A stretch of 62,940 bases of DNA from Halioglobus sp. (GCA_020443425.1 JAGRIE010000016.1:1-62940); one strand, 5' to 3'; numbered from the stretch's first letter, positions 45,250-54,364 are shown. Program-made: numbers and translations. The notes: generated by a model not told the origin, from the letters alone.

Positions 45250-46383
45250 ATGTTCCCGAACTACCCAGTGGTTGCGCTGCTGGCATTACTGATCGCCACT
45301 CTCCCGCCAACGGCACCCGTGCATGCGCAGGCGGCAGCACCGATCATGCCGCTGGCGCACAAAGCGCTGCTGCTGGATGTCGCCACCGCCGGGCCACGGC
45401 TGGTTGTCGCCGGTGAGCACGGCATTGTCCTGTATTCCGATGACAACGGTGACCACTGGGAGCAGGCGCTGGTGCCGACAGCCCGTATGCTGACAGCGGT
45501 CCATTTCGTCGATGCCCGCAAGGGCTGGGGCGTCGGTCACGATGGCCTGGTGCTGGTCAGTGCCGACGGAGGGCAGAACTGGCGGGTGCAGCGCGATGGG
45601 CTGGCGATGCAACACCAGCTCAACCTGGAGCAGCGTGAAAATGCCCACCAGCGGGTGGAGGAATTGGAGCTGCAGCTGGCGTCAGCGGATGAGGCGGACA
45701 GGGCGGCGATCGAAGCGGATCTGGAGGAGGCTCAATTCGATCTTGAAGACGCTGAGTTGACGCTGGAGGAGCCGGTGTTCACCTCGCCACTACTGGATGT
45801 CTGGTTCCAGGATAGCAGCCTGGGCTGGGCGGTTGGTGCCTTCGGTACCTTCATCGCCACTGCGGATGGCGGGCGCCACTGGGTCAGCCGGGACAGCGAG
45901 CTGGATAATCCCGACGAACTGCATTTGAACGCGGTAACGGGTGACGGCAGGGGGCGGGTATTTATCGTCGGTGAAGGCGGGCTCATGTTCCGATCACTGG
46001 ACAGCGGGCACAGTTGGGAGCCGCTGCAGCCGTTTTACGACGGCAGCTGGTTCGGCGCTGTGTATGACCCTCACTACGACGCGCTGCTGGTGTTCGGGCT
46101 GCGTGGCAATCTCTACCGCTCCACCGATTTCGGCGACACCTGGGCAGCCGTCGCTACCGGCAACAGCAATACCCTGGCGGGCGGCAACTGGTCGGCCGAC
46201 GGCATAGTGGTGGTCGGTGGGGATGGCACTGTCCTGCACAGTACCGACGGCGGGCAGGGCTTCCGGAAGCTCTCGTTGCGGGACCATCTCGCCCTCAGTT
46301 CAGGCATTGCCCGGGGTGGCGAACTGATACTGGTGGGGCAGGGCGGCGTGAAGACAGGCCATGGCGGGATTGTCCATGAGTGA
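45250..46383 (+). CDS. exported YCF48-type beta-propeller protein with coiled-coil insertion
   Basis: 377 aa. Signal peptide of about 27 residues (ending in HAQA). Repeated YCF48/BNR blades have S-x-D-x-G-x-x-W motifs: DDNGDHWE, SADGGQNWRV, TADGGRHWVS, SLDSGHSWE, STDFGDTWA and STDGGQGF. Unusually, residues about 123-172 between the second and third blades are a highly charged coiled coil rich in Glu, Leu and Ala. Plant and cyanobacterial YCF48/HCF136 is an assembly factor. Here the gene is first of a four-gene envelope module, so an accessory role to the RND pump is likely. ATG 45250 is taken because it begins the signal peptide. Confidence 0.87.
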   Translation: MFPNYPVVALLALLIATLPPTAPVHAQAAAPIMPLAHKALLLDVATAGPRLVVAGEHGIVLYSDDNGDHWEQALVPTARMLTAVHFVDARKGWGVGHDGLVLVSADGGQNWRVQRDGLAMQHQLNLEQRENAHQRVEELELQLASADEADRAAIEADLEEAQFDLEDAELTLEEPVFTSPLLDVWFQDSSLGWAVGAFGTFIATADGGRHWVSRDSELDNPDELHLNAVTGDGRGRVFIVGEGGLMFRSLDSGHSWEPLQPFYDGSWFGAVYDPHYDALLVFGLRGNLYRSTDFGDTWAAVATGNSNTLAGGNWSADGIVVVGGDGTVLHSTDGGQGFRKLSLRDHLALSSGIARGGELILVGQGGVKTGHGGIVHE

Positions 46384-48808
46384 TGCGAGCGGGCAGGGCG
46401 GCGATCAACTTCACACCTGGCAGTACGGTGAGGAAGAGCCATTGCTGGAGCGATTCATTTTCGCGTACAGGCCGCTGCTGCTGATCGTCTTTCTGCTGGC
46501 GACGGTATTTTTTGCCTACCAGGTCACCAAACTGAGACCGGATGCCAGCTTCGAGAAGATGATCCCCATGGAGCATCCCTTCATCCAGTCATTCATGAAA
46601 CACATGTCTGATCTCGGCGCGGCCGGCACCACGATACAGGTGGCGGTGGAAAACACCAGCGGTGATATTTTTGATCGGCAGTACCTGGATCTGTTGCAGC
46701 AGGTGAACGACGAGGTGTTCTACCTGCCGGGTGTCGATCGCAACCGCATGCGCTCGCTGTGGACGCCGAATGTCCGCTGGATTGAAGTGACCGAAAAGGG
46801 TTTCGAGGGCGACAAGGTCATCGACTCCGACTACGACGGCTCTGAGCAGGCGATGCAGAAACTGCGCCAAAACATCCTGCGTTCCGGTGAAGTCGGGCGG
46901 CTGGTGGCGGATGATTACCGCTCGAGTATCGTCCAGGCACCCCTGATCGATATCGACCCGACATCGGGTGAGCCGCTGGATTACTGGGCCCTGTCAAAAG
47001 CACTGGAAACCAATGTGCGTGACAAGTACGAACAGCTGTCGGCCGACAGCAGCGGAGAGCCCACCGTGAGGATACATATCATCGGCTTCGCCAAGATGAT
47101 TGGCGACCTGCTCGATGGTATTACCGCGATTCTGCTGTTCGCTGTCATCACGCTGGTAATCACGTCTGTGCTGCTGTTTCTCTACACCCGCAGCCTGCGC
47201 GGTACGCTGTCGCCACTGCTGTGTTCGGTGACGGCGGTGATCTGGCAGCTCGGCCTGCTCACCACCATGGGCTACGGGCTCAACGCGTACTCGATCCTGA
47301 TTCCCTTCCTGATTTTCGCGATCGGCGTCAGTCACGGCGTACAACTGGTCAACGCGATACTCGGGGAGAGCCTCGCCGGCAACGACCGTCTCACCAGTTC
47401 AAGGCTCGCATTCAGGTCGCTCTATGTGCCGGGGATGACGGCGCTGGTGACCGATGCGATAGGCTTCCTCACCATGCTGATGATCCCGATTGAAGTGATA
47501 AAGGACCTCGGTATCGCCGCCAGTGTCGGGGTGGGCGTTGTTATCCTTACCAACCTGGTCCTGCTTCCTGTTCTGATGTCGTACCTCGGCATCACGAAAA
47601 AGACGCTGCGTTACCACAGTGGGAACCGGCAGGATTCGACCCGCGGCACGGTGTGGAAGCTGCTGTCCAATTTTGCCAATCCGCGTGTTGCCTGGGTGTC
47701 GATCATCGTGGCCGCCATCGGTTTCGGCATCGGCTTTTACGGGCGCCAGAATTTGCAGATCGGCGACCTGGACCAGGGCGCGCCGGAATTGCATACCGAT
47801 TCGCGCTACAACCTCGACAACGCGTTCATCACCGACAACTATGCCACCAGCAGCGATATTTTCATTGTGATGGTGGAAACCGCGGAGGAGGCCTGTGCGC
47901 AGTACAAAAATGTAGAGTTGGTTGATCGCTTCGTCTGGCACATGCAAAACGTGCCCGGTGTCAATTCCGCTGTTGCGGCCTCCGAGGTCTCCAAACTGGT
48001 CGCGGCAGGCTACAACGAGGGCAATCTGAAATGGGCCACGATCAGCCGCAACCAGCGCCTGCTCGGCTCCACCTTTGATCCAATGCCCGCCGCGCTGATG
48101 AATACCCGCTGCAGCCTGCTGCCCGTCGTGCTGTTCCTCAGCGATCACAAGGCGGAGACCCTGCAGCGCGTGGTCGACGCTGCGCAGCAGTTTTCCGCCC
48201 AGCACCAGCGCGACGACATACGCTTCGCGCTGGCGGCTGGCAACGCCGGAATCGAGGTGGCGACCAATCAGGAGATCGCTGTGGCGCAGACCCGCATGCT
48301 GATGCTGATCTACGGTGTGGTCGGCGTGCTGGTGTTTATCAGCTTCGCGTCCTGGCGCGCGGTTGTCTGCATTATGGTGCCACTGGCGCTGACATCGTTT
48401 CTCGCCGAGGCGCTGATGGCGTATCTCGGCATCGGCGTCAAAGTCGCCACCCTGCCAGTGATTGCACTGGGGGTGGGGGTCGGCGTTGACTACGGCATAT
48501 ACATCTACAGCAGGATGACGTCCTTCCTGCGCCGTGGGATGTCGGTGCAACAGGCGTATTACAACACGCTCACAACCACCGGTGAGGCCGTCAGCCTGAC
48601 CGCGACCATGCTCGCGGTGGGGGTGGGTACATGGATCTGGTCGCCGATCAAGTTCCAGGCCGATATGGGCATCCTGCTGACGTTCATGTTCGTCTGGAAC
48701 ATGGTGGGAGCGCTGTGGCTGCTGCCCGCGCTGGCCTGCTTCCTGGGCCGGCCCGGACGGGACCGGGGCGCCCCGGATACGATCTCTACGGGTTACTCCG
48801 CCGGATGA
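46376..48808 (+). CDS. RND-superfamily (MMPL/hydrophobe exporter type) transporter
   Basis: About 810 aa with the duplicated layout of MMPL/HAE3 proteins: one helix, a periplasmic porter domain, five helices with a sterol-sensing-like arrangement, then the same again. Each half has the G-V-S-H-G-V-Q or G-V-D-Y-G-I-Y motif (ALGVGVGVDYGIYIYSR in the second half); D in the latter is a candidate proton-relay residue. It is expected to move lipophilic molecules driven by protons. It overlaps the YCF48 gene by 8 bp. ATG 46361 is an alternative start five codons earlier. Confidence 0.92.
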   Translation: MSDASGQGGDQLHTWQYGEEEPLLERFIFAYRPLLLIVFLLATVFFAYQVTKLRPDASFEKMIPMEHPFIQSFMKHMSDLGAAGTTIQVAVENTSGDIFDRQYLDLLQQVNDEVFYLPGVDRNRMRSLWTPNVRWIEVTEKGFEGDKVIDSDYDGSEQAMQKLRQNILRSGEVGRLVADDYRSSIVQAPLIDIDPTSGEPLDYWALSKALETNVRDKYEQLSADSSGEPTVRIHIIGFAKMIGDLLDGITAILLFAVITLVITSVLLFLYTRSLRGTLSPLLCSVTAVIWQLGLLTTMGYGLNAYSILIPFLIFAIGVSHGVQLVNAILGESLAGNDRLTSSRLAFRSLYVPGMTALVTDAIGFLTMLMIPIEVIKDLGIAASVGVGVVILTNLVLLPVLMSYLGITKKTLRYHSGNRQDSTRGTVWKLLSNFANPRVAWVSIIVAAIGFGIGFYGRQNLQIGDLDQGAPELHTDSRYNLDNAFITDNYATSSDIFIVMVETAEEACAQYKNVELVDRFVWHMQNVPGVNSAVAASEVSKLVAAGYNEGNLKWATISRNQRLLGSTFDPMPAALMNTRCSLLPVVLFLSDHKAETLQRVVDAAQQFSAQHQRDDIRFALAAGNAGIEVATNQEIAVAQTRMLMLIYGVVGVLVFISFASWRAVVCIMVPLALTSFLAEALMAYLGIGVKVATLPVIALGVGVGVDYGIYIYSRMTSFLRRGMSVQQAYYNTLTTTGEAVSLTATMLAVGVGTWIWSPIKFQADMGILLTFMFVWNMVGALWLLPALACFLGRPGRDRGAPDTISTGYSAG

Positions 48809-48859
48809 AGTGCCCCGCGGACAGCATGTTTCTGTTCACTGACAACAACAGGTAGCGCT

Positions 48860-50470
48860 ATGGACATACAACACGGAAAGCCAGGCATACTCAGCGCAAG
48901 TTTCTTCGTTGCCGCTGCACTGCTCATTGACGCCACTCCCGTGCAGGCCTTGTCCTTCGACTTCGGGGAGGACGATGAATGGACTGTTGACTGGGATACG
49001 AACGTCGCCTACACCGCGCAATTCCGTGTTGCCAAGCCTGACAGCGATCAGTTTCGCTACCGCAATACCGGTGACATAGAGGCCGACAGTCGCGCCTATG
49101 CGGTGCTGATCAATGCCAATGACGGGGACAATAACTTCAAGCGGGGCAGCGCGACGCAGAACAAGGCGTCCTTTGTGACAGAGGTCGATATCAACCGCGG
49201 CGATTTCGGCCTGTTCACCCGTGCCCGCGGCTACTACGACGATGTGTACGACCAGAACACGCAGCAGAGCGAGGAAGACTACCTCACCTACAATAACAGC
49301 AAAGCGTTTCCCAACGGCGACGCGGATTTTCGGGAGTTCCCGCCCGGCACTGTCAAGGAGCACCGCGACCGTCTCGAGATGCTCGATTACTTCCTCTACG
49401 GCAGCCGTTCGCTACCGGGTGACCGGCTGCTCAACATCCGGCTGGGCAGCCAGGTGATCAACTGGGGGGAGGCGACATTCACGGCCGGGATCAACGGCCT
49501 GCAGAACCGCGCCGACCTGATCGCGCGCAACACTCCGGGCGTGGAGGTGAAGGAAATCCTGTTGCCGACAGGCGCGCTCTACGGCCAGGTGGACGTGGTG
49601 GAAGACCTCACCTTCGAAGCCTATTACCAGTACGAATGGAAAAAGACCGAGCTCAACGGCGTCGGCAGTTACTTCAGTGACCGCGACTTCCTCGGGCCGG
49701 GTGCTGTCAACTTCCTGGTTCCGGTCGGTCCGGACAACATCAGCGCCATTCCCAGAACTGCTGATGAGGCTGCGTCCGACAGCGGGCAGTGGGGCGCCGC
49801 CCTGCACTGGATCGTGCTCGGCGATACCGATATAGGGCTGTATTACATCAAGGCCCACAGCAAGGCGCCCGCCTACCAGGTCAATTTTCCGGCCGGTGGC
49901 GGCCTGCCGGAGTCCTACACTGTCAGGTACTTCGAGGACATCCAGGGTTACGCGGCGAGTTTCACCACGGTGTTGGGAGACACCAATGTCCAGGGGGAAG
50001 TGTCGTACAAGACCGATGTGCCGGTGGTGCTCGCCAGCGGCGACCCGGTGGAAGGAAACCTGGCGTCCTACCAACTCGGCGGCTCCTATGTGTTTGAGCC
50101 CACCCGGCTCTGGGATGACGCCAGCCTGGTGTTTGAGTTGTCTGGCGCCTATGTGACCTCGCAGGACAGCGCTGAACTGCTCTACGATGATCACGGTACG
50201 GTGATCAACCTGCGCTTTGAACCAGCCTATCTCAACCTGATGCAGGGGCTGGACCTGAAAGTGCCGATCTTTCTCCGGCGCGGCCTCGATGGCAATATTC
50301 TTGAGAGTGAGATGGTGGAGGACTCTTCTGCGGTCAATATCACCTTCCAGTTCATCTACCTGAATAATTTCATCACATCGTTTGGCTACACCAACTTTTT
50401 TGACGGCGGTGAAAACACCTATATCAACGACCGCGACAATATCTCTTTCACTATGTCATACAGCTTCTGA
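48860..50470 (+). CDS. DUF1302 outer-membrane beta-barrel protein
   Basis: 536 aa. Signal peptide of about 31 residues (ending PVQA). The mature part is rich in alternating aromatic/polar strands and ends in S-F-T-M-S-Y-S-F, a C-terminal Phe as in outer-membrane barrels. The INWGEATFTAGINGLQNRADL segment is the hallmark of DUF1302. Members are found next to DUF1329 and RND genes in bacteria that degrade hydrocarbons, terpenes or steroids and are suspected of handling hydrophobic compounds at the outer membrane; the substrate is unproven. Confidence 0.9.
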   Translation: MDIQHGKPGILSASFFVAAALLIDATPVQALSFDFGEDDEWTVDWDTNVAYTAQFRVAKPDSDQFRYRNTGDIEADSRAYAVLINANDGDNNFKRGSATQNKASFVTEVDINRGDFGLFTRARGYYDDVYDQNTQQSEEDYLTYNNSKAFPNGDADFREFPPGTVKEHRDRLEMLDYFLYGSRSLPGDRLLNIRLGSQVINWGEATFTAGINGLQNRADLIARNTPGVEVKEILLPTGALYGQVDVVEDLTFEAYYQYEWKKTELNGVGSYFSDRDFLGPGAVNFLVPVGPDNISAIPRTADEAASDSGQWGAALHWIVLGDTDIGLYYIKAHSKAPAYQVNFPAGGGLPESYTVRYFEDIQGYAASFTTVLGDTNVQGEVSYKTDVPVVLASGDPVEGNLASYQLGGSYVFEPTRLWDDASLVFELSGAYVTSQDSAELLYDDHGTVINLRFEPAYLNLMQGLDLKVPIFLRRGLDGNILESEMVEDSSAVNITFQFIYLNNFITSFGYTNFFDGGENTYINDRDNISFTMSYSF

Positions 50471-50492
50471 GCCCTGTCTGAGGATGAATAAT

Positions 50493-51881
50493 ATGCGTAT
50501 CACCACGAGCACAGCAATCGCCCTGGCGGTCACGGTTTTCGCCGCTGGCGCAACGGCCAAAATGTCGAATGAGGATGTGGCCCGCCTCGGCAAGGACCTG
50601 ACCCCGATGGGGGCGATCAAAGCCGGAACGGAGGACGGCCTGATCCCGCAGTGGACGGGCGATATCGTGGGCCTGCCGCCCGGTGTGTCCTGGGAGGGCC
50701 CCGGTACGCGCTACCCCAACCCCTGGCCGGACGAAAAGCCGCTGTTTGTGATCACCAGTGAAAACCTGGAGCAGTACCGCGACCGTCTCAGCCCGGGACA
50801 GATTGCGATGTTTGAAACCTATCCAGAGACCTTCCGTATGCCGGTGTATCCGGGGCACCGCGAGTTTGCCTACTACCCCAGGTACTACGAGAAAGTGCGC
50901 TACAACGCTGAGCACAGTGAACTGATCAATGACAATGAGGGCATTACCGGTTTTGTGGGGGGCGCCACTTTCCCGGTGCCCGCCACCGGTCCCGAGGCGG
51001 TATGGTTCACCCGCACCACCGGCGCCTATGAAGTGGTAGACGGCGAGTACAGCGATATCGCCGTGTTCCCGAACGGTACCCGGTCGGTGCGCACGACACA
51101 ATTCCTGCAGGAGTCCCCCTACGCCAGTCGCAACAACCCTGTCAGCGCCGAGTATGAGTACCCCAAGCTCGGTGAGTATGCGGGCTATATCATGACGTAT
51201 GTGACCCAACCCGCGCGCGACAAGGGGCTGATTACGGCGGTGCTGGAGCCCTTCGACTACTCGCAGACCGACCGCGAGGTGTGGCGCTACCTGCCGGGCT
51301 CGCGGCGCGTGCGGCGCGCGCCCACCGTCGGTTTCGATACGCCGGACGGCCCGGGCGGTCTGAAGACCGTCGACGAAGTGCGCGGTTTCAATGGCTCGAT
51401 GGAGCGATTTGACTGGGAGTTGCTCGGTCGCAAGGAGATCTTCATTCCCTATCACAACTATGACCTGGACGATCCGGATGTCGATTACGACGAGTTGCTG
51501 ACCCAATACCATATCAACCCGGATTTCATGCGCTATGAACTGAAGCGCGTGTGGATAGCCGAGGCGACGTTGAAACCGGGCGAGCGGCATATCTATGGCA
51601 AACGCCGCCTGTATATCGACGAGGACACCGGCCTGACCGCCATTACCGAAAACTACGACGGTCGCGGGGAACTGTGGAAAGTGGCGCTCACCAGCAACAT
51701 TTATGAGTATGGGGGGCAGGCCTACGACCGCCGTGTGGAGATGTATCACGACCTGCGTGCCGGTGCCTATATCGCGGAGCGACTCATCAACGACAGCGAA
51801 CCGATGTTATATGACGTCAACGAGATGAAGGGGCCGGCTTACTTTTCCCCCAGTAATATCCGCAAGTTGGGCAAGCGGTAG
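50493..51881 (+). CDS. DUF1329 periplasmic protein (LolB-like)
   Basis: 462 aa. Signal peptide of about 22 residues (ending GATA). Hallmarks of DUF1329 are the N-terminal LTPMGAIKAGTEDGLIP and IPQWTG segments, YLPGSRRVRRAP in the middle, and the R-R-x-Y-I-D-E-D-T segment near the end. Structural work on the family suggests a LolA/LolB-type half-barrel with a hydrophobic groove, so it may ferry a lipid-like ligand between the RND pump and the DUF1302 barrel. The start is ATG 50493 with GAGGAT seven bases upstream, rather than ATG 50484. Confidence 0.9.
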   Translation: MRITTSTAIALAVTVFAAGATAKMSNEDVARLGKDLTPMGAIKAGTEDGLIPQWTGDIVGLPPGVSWEGPGTRYPNPWPDEKPLFVITSENLEQYRDRLSPGQIAMFETYPETFRMPVYPGHREFAYYPRYYEKVRYNAEHSELINDNEGITGFVGGATFPVPATGPEAVWFTRTTGAYEVVDGEYSDIAVFPNGTRSVRTTQFLQESPYASRNNPVSAEYEYPKLGEYAGYIMTYVTQPARDKGLITAVLEPFDYSQTDREVWRYLPGSRRVRRAPTVGFDTPDGPGGLKTVDEVRGFNGSMERFDWELLGRKEIFIPYHNYDLDDPDVDYDELLTQYHINPDFMRYELKRVWIAEATLKPGERHIYGKRRLYIDEDTGLTAITENYDGRGELWKVALTSNIYEYGGQAYDRRVEMYHDLRAGAYIAERLINDSEPMLYDVNEMKGPAYFSPSNIRKLGKR

Positions 51882-52203
51882 CCGGTGGTGGCGTTGCGCA
51901 CCCGGCAGGGCAGCGCGCCTGTGGCGGGTCGGTCACGGTGGAGCCGCAGAAACAGAGGGCTATACCGCTAGTATTCGCCAACTTTTTGTAGTAGACGATA
52001 TCCACAAAAGTCAGATAACCCTGCGTTATGTCAGCGCAGGCTGGCATCAAACCAGAAAAATCACGATAAGTCGTTGAAAAATGACAGATATATCAGGGTT
52101 CACTGAGTCTCGACCGGGCATTTACCCGGGCTGCAGCGGGCGCATTGCCAGTTGCAATGGCGCCACTGTCCCCAATGTTATCCACAGCATGTCCTGTGGA
52201 TAA
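51882..52203. other. gene-free interval with DnaA boxes
   Basis: A 322-bp gap between the convergently placed DUF1329 gene and the MDR reductase gene. I see no coding region. It has an AT-rich middle (about 51970-52105), an ATATCCACA near-match to the DnaA box at 51998-52006, a short CCGGG/CCCGG hairpin at about 52117-52132 and a perfect DnaA-box palindrome at its right end (listed separately). Confidence 0.5.
51998..52006 (+). promoter_or_regulatory. near-consensus DnaA box
   Basis: ATATCCACA matches the DnaA box TTATCCACA at eight of nine positions. It lies about 172 bp left of the perfect DnaA-box pair in the same intergenic region. Confidence 0.4.
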
Positions 52204-52204
52204 C
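52177..52204. repeat. perfect inverted repeat formed by two DnaA boxes
   Basis: GTTATCCACAG (52177-52187) and CTGTGGATAAC (52194-52204) pair perfectly around a 6-nt centre. Each arm contains the exact 9-bp DnaA consensus, TTATCCACA at 52178-52186 and its complement at 52195-52203. The right arm touches the last base of the downstream reductase stop codon. As RNA it would also be a strong hairpin, but no U-tract follows. Confidence 0.85.
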
Positions 52205-53229
52205 TACGCCGGGTCCGCCAGTTTCAGCAGCTGCTTGCCGGTATTGGCGCCGATGAACAGACGCTGCAGGGTGCTGGGGATGTTGTCAAATCCCTCCTGG
52301 ATATCCTCTCGCCAGGCGATCTCCCCAGCCATGACCCAGCCGGTGAGGGCGTCGATTGCCTCGCCAGCGCGGTCGAGGTAATCGATGACGATGAAGCCCT
52401 GCATCCGCACCCTCCGGCTGATCAGCAACATCAGGTTGCGCGGCCCCGGTTTGGGTGTCACATCGTTGTAGCCGGATATCGCGCCACAGAGCACTATGCG
52501 GCCGAAATCAGCCATGTTGGCAATGCCGGCCTCGAGCGTCTCGCCGCCGACATTGTCAAAGAATACATTCACGCCATCGGGGCAGAGTTCGGCGATGCGC
52601 TGTTGCAGGGGTTCGTTTTTGTAATCGATTACCGCGTCGACCTTGCAGGCCGTGCGCAACCACTCGCATTTTTCTTCGCCACCGGCGAGTCCGACCACGC
52701 GGCAGCCCTTGAGCCTGGCGATCTGTGCGACGACCGAGCCCGTGGCGCCGGCGGCGCCCGACACCAGCACGGTTTCACCCGCCTGCGGTTGGCCGACGTC
52801 CAGTAGGCCGAAGTAGGCGGTAAGGCTGGTGCTGCCGAAGACACTGAGTGCGAGGTTCGGTGGTGTGCCCGCCGGCAGCGGCGTCGGTGGAATCGGGCTG
52901 GCGGGGTCGCCGATGCTGTACTCCTGCCAGTTCACCAGCCCCTGTACCAGCGTCCCCACCGGCAGGGCGGGGTTGTCAGATTCGATGACCTGGCCGACAC
53001 CGCTGGCCCGCATGGGTGCGCCAATGGCCACCGGTGGCAGGTAGCTGGGGGCGTCTTCCAGCCAGCCGCGCATGGCGGGGTCGAAGCCCAGCATCAGCGT
53101 TTTCAGCAGCACCTGGCCGGCCGCGAGGTCCGGTTTCGGCATCGGCGAGCGCACCTGCTCGAAGTGCTGGGGCCCGACCACGCCCTCGGGCCGTTCGCGC
53201 AATAACCACTGTCTGTTCACGGTGTCCAT
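52204..53229 (-). CDS. NADP-dependent medium-chain reductase (alkenal/prostaglandin reductase type)
   Basis: 341 aa zinc-independent MDR enzyme (leukotriene-B4 12-hydroxydehydrogenase/curcumin-reductase group). MRGW in the N-terminal half and the nucleotide motif V-S-G-A-A-G-A-T-G-S are diagnostic, with V-F-F-D-N-V-G-G-E-T-L further on. It reduces alpha,beta-unsaturated aldehydes or ketones with NADPH. Its stop codon abuts the DnaA-box palindrome. It is divergent from the flavodoxin-like gene across 174 bp. Confidence 0.92.
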   Translation of the reverse strand: MDTVNRQWLLRERPEGVVGPQHFEQVRSPMPKPDLAAGQVLLKTLMLGFDPAMRGWLEDAPSYLPPVAIGAPMRASGVGQVIESDNPALPVGTLVQGLVNWQEYSIGDPASPIPPTPLPAGTPPNLALSVFGSTSLTAYFGLLDVGQPQAGETVLVSGAAGATGSVVAQIARLKGCRVVGLAGGEEKCEWLRTACKVDAVIDYKNEPLQQRIAELCPDGVNVFFDNVGGETLEAGIANMADFGRIVLCGAISGYNDVTPKPGPRNLMLLISRRVRMQGFIVIDYLDRAGEAIDALTGWVMAGEIAWREDIQEGFDNIPSTLQRLFIGANTGKQLLKLADPA

Positions 53230-53403
53230 AATGCTCCTGTTGGCAAACTGTCGCCTGCGGGTGTGAATTTGCTGTTATTTCAGGTCGCGTATTAGATCAC
53301 CTGTGGCAGTGAATGAACAGGCCGGCGGGCGGGCGGTATACATGACACTGCGGTCGGGCTGTGTTCCAATAAAACGCAGCTGATCGCAACTGGTGAATCG
53401 GGT

Positions 53404-53859
53404 ATGAAATCCCTGTTGATTGTGTACCACAGCCAGAGTGGTACCTGTGCGCGACTGGCCAGGGCGGCCTGGCGCGGTGCGCAAACGGAACCGGATATCG
53501 TGGCAACCGCAGTGCGTGCATGGGACGCGGATACCGCGCAGCTCGCTGAGGCAGGCGGACTGTTGTTGGTGATGGCGGAAAACTCCGGCGCGCTGTGCGG
53601 TGCCATGAAGGACTTCCTCGACCGGACATTCTATCCTGCCATCGCCCGCGAGCTGGTATTGCCGTACGGCCTGTTAATCAGTGCCGGGAATGACGGGCGC
53701 GGCGCACAGCGTCAGGCGGAGCGTATCCTGTGCGGCTACCCGTTTCCCGCAGCGTCGGAGCCGGTGATTTTGCGCGGCGAGTGGTGTGCCGCGCACGAAC
53801 AGGCCAGTGAAGAACTGGGGCAGGCCTTTGCGGCCGGTTTGTCCATGGGTATTTTTTAA
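53404..53859 (+). CDS. flavodoxin-like / NAD(P)H-FMN reductase-fold protein
   Basis: 151 aa flavodoxin fold. The FMN phosphate loop is YHSQSGTCARLA near the N-terminus. A further flavin loop is seen in ENSGALCGAMKDFLDR, which matches NADPH-dependent FMN reductases. The redox partner is unknown. It is followed 16 bp later by a hot-dog thioesterase gene, so the two form a small operon. Confidence 0.85.
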   Translation: MKSLLIVYHSQSGTCARLARAAWRGAQTEPDIVATAVRAWDADTAQLAEAGGLLLVMAENSGALCGAMKDFLDRTFYPAIARELVLPYGLLISAGNDGRGAQRQAERILCGYPFPAASEPVILRGEWCAAHEQASEELGQAFAAGLSMGIF

Positions 53860-53875
53860 TGAGGAGTAGTAGAGC

Positions 53876-54364
53876 GTGAGTGAACCTGAAGCACCAGAGC
53901 ATGTACCCGCAGAGTTTGAGCAGTTGCCTTCGGGCCTCGGGTTCACTGACAGTTTGCAGCCGTCCTACCGGCGCATTGCCGGCGACAAGGCACACTTCGG
54001 TCTGGTAGTGCAGGCGCAGCACTGCAATACCATGGGCATCTGCCACGGCGGTGTGCTGATGACGCTGGCGGATATCACGGCAGCCACCGGCGTCAACCTC
54101 GCGCGCGGTGTCCGGGCCGGCAGCCCCACAGTGCACCTGAGCATGGAGTTTATTTCGTCCGCGCGTCACGGCCAGTGGGTGCAGGCGGACGTGGAGCAGG
54201 TCAGCATCAAGCGGCGTTTCGGTTTCTGCAGTGGCGGCATCTACAACAGCGCGGGTGTCGTCGCGCGGTTCAGTGGTACGTTTTATTTTCCCGATCACAG
54301 TGGCATGTGGAAAGACGGTCGTCGCGGTGACGGGGTACTGCAGGACCAAAACGACAAGGATTAA
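53876..54364 (+). CDS. PaaI-like hot-dog fold thioesterase
   Basis: 162 aa. The core signature H-C-N-T-M-G-I-C-H-G-G-V-L-M-T-L-A-D is the PaaI-type motif with HGG and a downstream Asp; T-V-H-L-S-M-E-F-I follows. It hydrolyses acyl-CoA or aryl-CoA thioesters, probably relieving CoA sequestration. It starts at GTG 53876 with GAGGAG nine bases upstream. It overlaps the convergent lysR stop by 4 bp. Confidence 0.9.
   Translation: MSEPEAPEHVPAEFEQLPSGLGFTDSLQPSYRRIAGDKAHFGLVVQAQHCNTMGICHGGVLMTLADITAATGVNLARGVRAGSPTVHLSMEFISSARHGQWVQADVEQVSIKRRFGFCSGGIYNSAGVVARFSGTFYFPDHSGMWKDGRRGDGVLQDQNDKD

Noticed and set aside
52177-52204. The DnaA-box palindrome as oriC or an intrinsic terminator
   Set aside because: oriC genes (dnaA, dnaN, gidA) and an array of boxes with a 13-mer AT-rich region are absent, and no T-tract follows the stem in either direction.
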